This document shows positions 42,540-48,690 of a DNA stretch of 48,690 bases, piece by piece. Every line of letters starts with the position of its first letter. Position 1 is the stretch's first letter. A model generated the notes under the pieces. That model saw only the letters and a list, made by a program, of their open reading frames with translations. It was not told where the DNA came from and searched no databases. Location of the stretch: positions 93,170 to 141,859 of the forward strand of contig FR892679.1 in NCBI GenBank assembly GCA_000433535.1, in the 5' to 3' direction. The translations under genes were made by a program, and so were the position numbers. The DNA comes from Dorea sp. CAG:317 (GTDB lineage Bacteria; Bacillota; Clostridia; Lachnospirales; Lachnospiraceae).

Positions 42540-42560
42540 CAATTTAAACACGATATACAA
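42532..42560 (-). promoter_or_regulatory. mgtE promoter, overlapping the tmcAL promoter
   Basis: Minus strand TTGTAT (42555-42560) and TATACT (42532-42537), 17-nt spacer. Its -10 hexamer overlaps that of tmcAL, so the two would compete for polymerase. Confidence 0.65.
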
Positions 42561-42570
42561 GGAGATTTTT

Positions 42571-43839
42571 ATGAATATTGTCGGACTTATTACAGAATAC
42601 AACCCATTTCACAATGGACATCTCTATCACATACAGGAAGCAAAACGAGTAACCGGAGCGGATGCTGCAGTTGTCATTATGAGCGGTAATTTTGTACAGC
42701 GGGGAACTCCGGCGATCATGCCAAAGCACCTAAGAGCGAAAGCTGCACTCTTATCCGGCGCTGATTTAGTGTTGGAACTTCCGGTATGCTTTGCCACCGG
42801 TAGTGCAGAGTTTTTTGCTATGGGAGCTGTAGCTTTGCTTGACAGTCTTGGATGCATTGATTCCATTTGCTTCGGAAGCGAGTGCGGAGACAGCGAGACG
42901 CTTGGTAAAATCGCAAGGATTCTGGCGGAAGAACCGGGCGATTATAAAAGCATCCTGCAAGATGCTTTACGCAAAGGAGTATCATTCCCACAGGCAAGAC
43001 AGACTGCTCTCACTCAGTATTTCGACATGCCTTCTACCGATCCTGACCGCATTTCTTCTGTAAATGCAAAGACTGTAGCTGCCATTTTATCCCAGCCCAA
43101 CAATATTCTCGGTATCGAATATATGAAAGCACTATATAAAAGGAACAGTTCGATGAAGGCTTATTCTATTAAACGTATTGGTGCAGGCTACCACGAAAGT
43201 GAACTGACAGAAAGCTATAGCTCAGCCTCTGCAATCCGCCGGGCATTGATACAGGACAGTCTTTCAGAAAGCATATACAGGCAGCTTCCTTCAGCTGCAC
43301 AGAGCATTATGAAGGAGGCATTTGGCACGCGCTATCCGGTGTATGCAAATGACTTTTCTCTATTATTAAAATACAAACTCTTGCAGGAAACAAAAGAAAC
43401 ACTGACAAACTATATGGACATTTCCGAAGATTTAGCAAACCGAATCATAAATCTGCGAAATGATTTTCAATCCTTTGATGGTTTCTGTGACGCATTAAAA
43501 ACAAAAGATATGACTTACGCAAGAATCAGCCGGGGACTGCTTCATATCTTATTAGATATTCGGACAGAACACCTGACATATTATAAAAAAAATGGATACT
43601 GTCACTATGCGCACATCCTCGGTTTTCGAAAAAGTAGCGCAGAACTTCTGTCTTTATTAAAAGGCACTTCCAAAATTCCTCTGCTCACAAAACTCACACA
43701 GACGGAAGATTTATCTGAAGCAGGATGTCAAATGCTGCATCAGGACATCTTCGCCAGTGATTTATACGAAAGCGTGATTACCGATAAATTCGAGACGCCA
43801 TTTATCAATGAATACCGGCAGCAGATTGTGAAAGTGTAA
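42571..43839 (+). CDS. tmcAL: tRNA(Met) cytidine acetate ligase TmcAL (YlbM family)
   Basis: 422 residues. The nucleotidyltransferase HxGH motif is in EYNPFHNGHLYHI (9-21), with MSGNFVQRGTPAIM near 38 and the RIGAGYHE block near 205. It makes N4-acetylcytidine at the wobble position of elongator tRNA-Met from acetate and ATP. That fits an acetate-producing cell, though direct linkage is inference. SD AAGGAG precedes the ATG. Confidence 0.95.
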   Translation: MNIVGLITEYNPFHNGHLYHIQEAKRVTGADAAVVIMSGNFVQRGTPAIMPKHLRAKAALLSGADLVLELPVCFATGSAEFFAMGAVALLDSLGCIDSICFGSECGDSETLGKIARILAEEPGDYKSILQDALRKGVSFPQARQTALTQYFDMPSTDPDRISSVNAKTVAAILSQPNNILGIEYMKALYKRNSSMKAYSIKRIGAGYHESELTESYSSASAIRRALIQDSLSESIYRQLPSAAQSIMKEAFGTRYPVYANDFSLLLKYKLLQETKETLTNYMDISEDLANRIINLRNDFQSFDGFCDALKTKDMTYARISRGLLHILLDIRTEHLTYYKKNGYCHYAHILGFRKSSAELLSLLKGTSKIPLLTKLTQTEDLSEAGCQMLHQDIFASDLYESVITDKFETPFINEYRQQIVKV

Positions 43840-43920
43840 AACATACAACCAATTTTAATTATCCAGTAAATCACCTTGCTCCCTCTCTTTCTTTTTGAAG
43901 AATTTGACTTATAAGTATAA

Positions 43921-43956
43921 AATCGCAACAGCCATTACTTCTGTTGCGATTTTTTC
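43921..43956 (+). terminator. Terminator of tmcAL
   Basis: AATCGCAACAG (43921-43931) pairs perfectly with CTGTTGCGATT (43941-43951), 9-nt loop, followed by TTTTTT. It runs up to the stop codon of the facing DUF2752 gene and may end both transcripts. Confidence 0.88.
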
Positions 43957-44422
43957 ATATCAGATGATGCAAAAACTCTCGAATTCTATTTACCAGGTTG
44001 CCTTCATAATAGCTCATTGGTGGATCACCCGGGAAATATTTTTTCACTCGATACACATAGAACACAACCAGTGTAGTCAGCATGATCCCCGCAAGCCACG
44101 AAAGATACTTGGGCATCGGACGCATGCGAATATAGCGATTCCATGCAAATAATATTACAAGTAATACTACTCCGTAAATAAAGGGATGAATCTCCCATGC
44201 TCCGGCGAAATCCAGATGAAGAAGTCTGATTCCGGCGCGTGTCATCCCACAGGACGGACAGGGATATCCTGTAATCATCACCATCGGACACATACTAAAT
44301 ATCATATTTCTCAAAAAAGCAAAATAGGCGATTACAAAAATAATCACCCATTTTGCTGACTTGATATCTTTTATAAATAATTTTATCCCATCTGATAAAA
44401 TTTCTTTGAAAGATCGTCTCAT
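43955..44422 (-). CDS. DUF2752 membrane protein at the end of the rnf operon
   Basis: 155 residues from ATG 44422, which has GGAG 7 nt upstream; a longer frame overlapping rnfB is rejected. Three or four membrane helices (about 25-43, 75-95, 100-120). The DUF2752 signature is MCPMVMITGYPCPSCGMTRA with C45, C55 and C58. Function unknown in the literature I can name. It begins 15 bp past rnfB on the same strand, so it is probably cotranscribed with rnf. Confidence 0.85.
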   Translation of the reverse strand: MRRSFKEILSDGIKLFIKDIKSAKWVIIFVIAYFAFLRNMIFSMCPMVMITGYPCPSCGMTRAGIRLLHLDFAGAWEIHPFIYGVVLLVILFAWNRYIRMRPMPKYLSWLAGIMLTTLVVFYVYRVKKYFPGDPPMSYYEGNLVNRIREFLHHLI

Positions 44423-44436
44423 CCAATTTCTCCAAA

Positions 44437-45228
44437 CTACTGAATAATCTTCTTTGGACATTTCTCTGCACATTTTCCGCAGTTCGTACATTTCTCAGGA
44501 TCAATATGTGCAATATTGTCAATAACTTTGACCGCATCAAATTCACAGACTTTTTCGCACATCTTACATCCGATACAACCAACAGAACAAGCCGCCATAA
44601 CGTCTTTTCCTTTATCTCTTGAGCTGCACTGTACTAAGTGTTTCTGCTCATAAGGAACAAGTTCAATCAGTTTCTTCGGACATGCTTCAATACATTTTCC
44701 ACATGCTTTACATGCCTCTTTATCTACAAGAGCCACACCATTTACAATATGAATCGCATCAAATGGACAGGCAGCTACACAGCTTCCCTCTCCAAGGCAT
44801 CCATAATTGCAGGCTTTTGGACCGCCATCCTGCATCATATTGATCATGACACAGTCTTTCAGTCCGTGGTATTCGTATTCCTGTTTTGCCTTATCGCAAG
44901 TTCCGGCACATTTTACAAATGCAACCTGATGTACCTGCGTTCCGGCTTCAACGCCCATGATCTCACCGACTTTTGCCGCAACAGGAGCACCACCGACAGG
45001 ACATCCGCCGATCTCTGCTTCTCCCTTAACGATAGCAGCCGCAAGACCGGAACATCCGGCATATCCACAACCTCCACAGTTGTTTCCCGGAAGAACTTCT
45101 AAAATAGCTTCTTCTCTTTCATCTACTTCTACTGCAAATTTCTTTCCCGCAATACCAAGGAACACACCAATGAATAACCCGGTGCCGCCTACGATTGCAG
45201 CAGCAATAATAATTCCTGTAATACTCAT
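44437..45228 (-). CDS. rnfB: Rnf complex subunit RnfB
   Basis: 263 residues. One N-terminal membrane helix (5-27), then a cysteine cluster NNCGGCGYAGC near 50-60. Several ferredoxin-like motifs follow (CNYGCLGEGSCVAACPF; CKACGKCIEACPKK; CIGCKMCEKVCEF; CTNCGKCAEKCPKK). RnfB is the electron entry subunit facing the cytoplasm, taking electrons from reduced ferredoxin. Last rnf gene in the order C-D-G-E-A-B. SD AGGAGG. Confidence 0.96.
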   Translation of the reverse strand: MSITGIIIAAAIVGGTGLFIGVFLGIAGKKFAVEVDEREEAILEVLPGNNCGGCGYAGCSGLAAAIVKGEAEIGGCPVGGAPVAAKVGEIMGVEAGTQVHQVAFVKCAGTCDKAKQEYEYHGLKDCVMINMMQDGGPKACNYGCLGEGSCVAACPFDAIHIVNGVALVDKEACKACGKCIEACPKKLIELVPYEQKHLVQCSSRDKGKDVMAACSVGCIGCKMCEKVCEFDAVKVIDNIAHIDPEKCTNCGKCAEKCPKKIIQ

Positions 45229-45241
45229 AGTCTGTTTCCTC

Positions 45242-45817
45242 CTAAATCAATCCAGAGAATCCAAAGAACGCAATAGACATAAGTGCCGCAGTAATCAGCA
45301 CGATCGGAGTTCCCTGGAAAGACTCTGAAATATCATTGTACTCAATTTTTTCACGGATTCCAGCCATAATCACAATAGCAATAGCGAATCCGACAGAAGT
45401 TCCGATACCATTTACAACACCTGTTAAAATTCCGTACTCTTTCTGTACGTTTGTAAGTGCAACACCGAGAACGGCACAGTTTGTTGTAATCAATGGCAGA
45501 TATACACCAAGCGCATTATAAAGGGATGGCATACTTTTCTTCAAGAACATTTCTACAAACTGTACCAAAGCTGCGATCACAAGAATGAACACGATAGTCT
45601 GCAGATAAGCAATGTTCAAAGGTACTAAAATAAACTTATAAATTAAACTTGTAAAAAATGAAGCAATTGTAATAACGAAAATAACAGCTCCCCCCATTCC
45701 GGAAGCAGTCTCAACCTTTTTGGATACTCCAAGGAATGGACATATTCCTAAGAACTGGCTGAGTACAACGTTATTTACAATGGCAGATCCAATTGCAATG
45801 ATCAATAATTCTTTCAT
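45242..45817 (-). CDS. rnfA: Rnf complex subunit RnfA
   Basis: 191 residues, hydrophobic, six membrane helices. Family blocks: NNVVLSQFLGICPFLGVS near 15-32 and YLPLITTNCAVLGVAL near 105-120, with Cys residues in half-helices that hold the membrane [2Fe-2S] cluster together with RnfE. 13 bp from rnfB. SD AGGAGG. Confidence 0.96.
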   Translation of the reverse strand: MKELLIIAIGSAIVNNVVLSQFLGICPFLGVSKKVETASGMGGAVIFVITIASFFTSLIYKFILVPLNIAYLQTIVFILVIAALVQFVEMFLKKSMPSLYNALGVYLPLITTNCAVLGVALTNVQKEYGILTGVVNGIGTSVGFAIAIVIMAGIREKIEYNDISESFQGTPIVLITAALMSIAFFGFSGLI

Positions 45818-45830
45818 CTATGTACTCCTC

Positions 45831-46553
45831 CTATTCTTCATTTCCCGTTGGGAACACTTTACCGCTGCATCCGCCACATGAAGCGCATCCGCCTTCATCA
45901 CAGCCTGCAGTCTCTGTTACTTTCTTGCCCTTCTGTGCCGCTTTTCTCTTAATGCGGTTCTGAAGAGCTACAAGTCCTGCCAATACAAGGAATGCACCCG
46001 GCGCAAGAATAAAGATTGTAACCGGAACATATCCTGCTTTTCCGGCTGCTTCATCAGCAAGCGGAAGAAGCTGATAACCAAATGCCTGACCGGCACCGAT
46101 AATTTCACGCACTACACCGATACATGTAAGACCTACGGTAAATCCAAGTCCCATTCCGATTCCGTCGAAAATAGATGGAAGTACCGGATTCTTGGACGCA
46201 TAGCTTTCTGCACGTCCTAAGATAATACAGTTAACAACGATCAGCGGAATGTAAAGTCCAAGCGCATCATACAGACTCGGAACAAAGCCTTCCAACAGGA
46301 ACTGTACAATTGTAACAAAAGATGCTACGACTACGATAAACGCCGGCATTCTCACAGAATCCGGAATAATCTTACGCAGCATGGAGATTAACATATTGGA
46401 CAATACCAATACAACTGTTGTAGACAATCCCATACCTACGCCATTGATAGCGGATGTGGTAACGGCAAGTGTCGGACACATACCAAGCATCAGTACGAAG
46501 GTAGGGTTTTCTTTAATCAGACCATTATAAAGTCTTTCTGTACATCTATTCAT
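45831..46553 (-). CDS. rnfE: Rnf complex subunit RnfE with Cys-rich C-terminal tail
   Basis: 240 residues from ATG 46553 (AGGGGG 8 nt upstream; a GTG two codons earlier is too close). Six membrane helices, LGMCPTLAVTTSA near 25 and YIPLIVVNCIILGRAES near 100 mark the RnfE/NqrD family. The last 27 residues are hydrophilic with C218, C223, C226 and C229 (GCDEGGCASCGGC), a tail beyond the usual end of the family, possibly metal or Fe-S binding (inference). Confidence 0.95.
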   Translation of the reverse strand: MNRCTERLYNGLIKENPTFVLMLGMCPTLAVTTSAINGVGMGLSTTVVLVLSNMLISMLRKIIPDSVRMPAFIVVVASFVTIVQFLLEGFVPSLYDALGLYIPLIVVNCIILGRAESYASKNPVLPSIFDGIGMGLGFTVGLTCIGVVREIIGAGQAFGYQLLPLADEAAGKAGYVPVTIFILAPGAFLVLAGLVALQNRIKRKAAQKGKKVTETAGCDEGGCASCGGCSGKVFPTGNEE

Positions 46554-46565
46554 CTTCACTACCCC

Positions 46566-47144
46566 CTAAACCGCATTCTGATAATAAGCAAGAGCAACAT
46601 TGACAGCACCTGTAACCGCTCTGGATGTGATCGTTGCACCACTGATCGCATCGATCGGCTCTCCTTCGCCGCCATCTTTAGACACTGCAAATTTTTCAGC
46701 CTGTTTTCCCTGATACTGCTCATAGAAAGCCGGTTCTTTCGCTTTCATACCAAGACCTGCTGTCTCGCTGATGGACAGAATAGAGATTCCATTTACAGTT
46801 CCGTCAGAAGTGATACCTACGGTAATCTGAATATCTCCGCCATATCCTTCTTTATCTGTTGTGGTGATGACATAACCTTCTTCGCCCACTTTACATACTT
46901 CATCAACTGTTGCTTTTGCACCAACTGCTTTGATTGCAGCCTCTGCTACTTTCTCATCAACATCAACTGCTTCAAACTCATTAATATCGGCTTCTGGGAA
47001 TACAGCCTGCCATGCTTCTTTCTTAGCCTTATCCTGTGCCTGAGCAATCGGATCTTTTGTAATCTCATATACAAAACCAAGACCAAGACCTGCAATCAAT
47101 GTGATCATCGTAAGAATAATCGTATTTTTTAATATTTTATTCAT
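46566..47144 (-). CDS. rnfG: Rnf complex subunit RnfG (FMN-binding)
   Basis: 192 residues. One N-terminal membrane helix (about 8-28) and an extracytoplasmic FMN-binding domain with the flavinylation motif SGATITS; T171 is the likely covalent FMN site. A flavin transferase (ApbE) is needed but is not in the window. Its ATG overlaps the rnfD stop by one base. Confidence 0.95.
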   Translation of the reverse strand: MNKILKNTIILTMITLIAGLGLGFVYEITKDPIAQAQDKAKKEAWQAVFPEADINEFEAVDVDEKVAEAAIKAVGAKATVDEVCKVGEEGYVITTTDKEGYGGDIQITVGITSDGTVNGISILSISETAGLGMKAKEPAFYEQYQGKQAEKFAVSKDGGEGEPIDAISGATITSRAVTGAVNVALAYYQNAV

Positions 47145-48097
47145 TATTTCTCTCCTCCTTTACCAAATGGTTTTGGAAGAGTAACTCTCTCGATCAAAGG
47201 AACCAGAAGGTTACTAATGATAATCGCATAAGAGACTCCTTCTGCGGAACCGCCAAAGAGACGGAACAGACCAGTTAAAATACCAAGCAGCACTCCATAT
47301 ACATACTGTCCTTTTTTCGTGATCGGTGAAGTTACATAGTCAGTCGCCATAAACCATGCTCCAAGCATCAGTCCGCCTCCACACAGATGTGCAGTGATGT
47401 ACTGTGGATCGAAAAGTCCCGCCTGTGCATCTGTAAACTGTCCGAAGATACCAACAAAGATCACAAATGTTACAATGTAAGTACCCGGAATGCGAAGATC
47501 GATCACTCCTGTTAAGATCAGGAAAATTGCTCCGATGATAATCGCGATCACAGATGTCTCACCAATCGTTCCCGGAATTGTTCCAAGAAGCATGTCCATG
47601 GTATTTACAGACTCGCCTGCCTTTAATGCTGCAAGCGGTGTAGGACCTGTCATACCATCGTAAATGAATTTGGTCATCGGACCTGTAAAGGAGATAAGGA
47701 GGAAACATCTTGCTCCAAGAGCCGGGTTCATAAAGTTCTGTCCCAATCCTCCGAATAACTGTTTTACAATCAAAATTGCAAATACACTTCCAAGCGCTCC
47801 CATCCACCATGGTGCCGACGCCGGCATATTAAGTCCAAGTAAAAGTCCGGTAACGGCTGCACTCCAATCGTTAATGGTAATCTTTTTATGCATTAACTTT
47901 TCATATATGTACTCCGTCAAAACGGCTGTTACTGTTGTTGTGATCAACATGATCAATGCAGGGAATCCAAAGTTCCATACTCCAAACGCCGAAGCAGGCA
48001 AAAGAGCAATGACAACGTAAAGCATGATATTGCCGGTGGTAACTTTGTCCCTTATATGTGGTGAAGATGACATTTTTAATAAATTGTTCTCACTCAC
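47144..48097 (-). CDS. rnfD: Rnf complex subunit RnfD
   Basis: 317 residues, about nine membrane helices. Begins MSENNLLKMSSSPHIRDKVT, the family N-terminus, from a GTG start with AGAGGTG upstream. GMTGPTPLAALK near 150 holds the threonine expected to carry covalent FMN. NPALGARCFLLISF near 125 is also conserved. Part of the ion-pumping membrane core. Confidence 0.95.
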   Translation of the reverse strand: MSENNLLKMSSSPHIRDKVTTGNIMLYVVIALLPASAFGVWNFGFPALIMLITTTVTAVLTEYIYEKLMHKKITINDWSAAVTGLLLGLNMPASAPWWMGALGSVFAILIVKQLFGGLGQNFMNPALGARCFLLISFTGPMTKFIYDGMTGPTPLAALKAGESVNTMDMLLGTIPGTIGETSVIAIIIGAIFLILTGVIDLRIPGTYIVTFVIFVGIFGQFTDAQAGLFDPQYITAHLCGGGLMLGAWFMATDYVTSPITKKGQYVYGVLLGILTGLFRLFGGSAEGVSYAIIISNLLVPLIERVTLPKPFGKGGEK

Positions 48098-48129
48098 GTT
48101 TGTTCACCTCTTCCTCTTTCTCTAAATTG

Positions 48130-48690
48130 TTATTTCTTCTTGCGATTTGCCAATGCAATCTTACGCATAGAACCAATTGCCTGTTTCAATGGACGCTTTG
48201 CAGGACATACAAAACTACAGGAGCCACATTCCATACATTCCAGTCCTTCATGCTTGGTAAATGCTACTTCATCGTGATGCTCTGCATAATCTGCAAGTCT
48301 TGATGGAATCAGTCTGCTTGGGCAGGCCTCTACACATCGTCCACAGTTAATACATGCTGTCGGTTCATATTTTGCAACTTCATCTTTGGTAAATCCGAGA
48401 ATGGATGAAGAAGTTTTTGTCACTGGTACATCCAGTGTAAACATTGCAAATCCCATCATCGGTCCACCGGAAATCAGTTTCTCCGGCTCGCTCTTGAAAC
48501 CGCCTGCCGCTTCTACAAGTTCAGCCTGATTTATACCAAACGGAACTTTGAAGTTACCCGGTTCATTTACTGCGTTACCGCTGACAGTAACAATACGTTC
48601 CATAGAAGGCTTTCCTTCTGCCACTGCCTGATAAATGCTGATCAGTGTTGCAACGTTATCTACTACACAACCTGCATCTGCCGGAAGCAT
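48130..48690 (-). CDS. rnfC: Rnf complex subunit RnfC, C-terminal part only
   Basis: 186 codons to the window edge; the ATG at 48690 is internal because RnfC proteins are about 440 residues. Two ferredoxin-type motifs near the end, CINCGRCVEACPSRL and CMECGSCSFVCPAKRP, plus the SLBB-like region ERIVTVSGNAVNEPGN. RnfC is the NADH-facing peripheral subunit. First gene of the operon, so the operon promoter lies outside the window. Confidence 0.95.
   Translation of the reverse strand: MLPADAGCVVDNVATLISIYQAVAEGKPSMERIVTVSGNAVNEPGNFKVPFGINQAELVEAAGGFKSEPEKLISGGPMMGFAMFTLDVPVTKTSSSILGFTKDEVAKYEPTACINCGRCVEACPSRLIPSRLADYAEHHDEVAFTKHEGLECMECGSCSFVCPAKRPLKQAIGSMRKIALANRKKK

Noticed and set aside
42489..42570. 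Mg2+ (M-box) riboswitch before mgtE
   Set aside because: The gap is 82 bp and is filled by two promoters; no room for the structured leader.
1..48690. CRISPR arrays, tRNA or rRNA genes, prophage or complete insertion sequences
   Set aside because: No regularly spaced repeats, no cloverleaf-like or rRNA segments, and no transposase or integrase ORF were recognised on either strand.

Overview
The window looks like a chromosomal segment of an anaerobic, low-to-mid GC Firmicute of class Clostridia, most likely family Lachnospiraceae (inference). The reasons are the Rnf and Nfn energy-conserving complexes, a Re-type citrate synthase candidate beside a dimeric-type NADP isocitrate dehydrogenase, the plsX-acpP-rnc-smc-ftsY block, an FtsK/SpoIIIE-TepA pair, Rex, and AAGGAGG-type ribosome binding sites with canonical sigma-A promoters. 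No rRNA, tRNA, CRISPR array, phage or complete insertion sequence was seen. Nearly all genes lie on the minus strand; only the ABC-F gene, the LysR regulator and tmcAL are on the plus strand. The first gene (a ZIP metal transporter) and the last (rnfC) are cut by the window ends.

Layout: 1-496 partial ZIP transporter; 636-2911 nfnA-nfnB; 2996-5970 zinc-ribbon/TPR membrane protein and fhs; 6019-10495 ftsK, tepA-like protease and metY; 10508-15950 an apparent operon nnr-alr-mazF-CBS protein-yebC-CFI-box protein leading into metY; 16033-18729 divergent rex and ABC-F; 18790-22125 a small TCA operon (Re-citrate synthase candidate, GntR/FCD regulator, icd); 22308-30125 plsX-acpP-rnc-smc-ftsY-ilvA; 30223-33362 an ABC exporter or FtsX-type system; 33605-34312 yceD-rpmF; 34506-36718 pta-ackA; 36895-40957 a LysR-flanked cluster of a divergent IlvD/Edd dehydratase, an ornithine-cyclodeaminase-family reductase and a tautomerase; 41043-43839 divergent mgtE and tmcAL; 43955-48690 the rnf operon (C-D-G-E-A-B order of transcription) ending in a DUF2752 membrane protein.

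How the genes fit together: Rnf (ferredoxin:NAD) and Nfn (ferredoxin/NADH:NADP bifurcation) balance ferredoxin, NADH and NADPH. Pta-AckA makes ATP from acetyl-CoA. Fhs feeds one-carbon units. The citrate synthase/IDH operon is a likely route to 2-oxoglutarate for glutamate. Rex would sense NADH/NAD.

Most noteworthy: (1) the dehydratase/OCD/tautomerase/LysR cluster, in which the IlvD-like enzyme has lost the first cluster cysteine and other canonical active-site residues and so probably acts on an undescribed substrate; (2) a two-copy hairpin element placed right at stop codons with a conserved downstream GGGTGTCC box; (3) a perfect GntR-type palindrome on the promoter of the citrate operon; (4) a terminator hairpin that contains the tepA ribosome binding site; (5) an operator-like inverted repeat exactly inside the promoter spacer of the ABC system.
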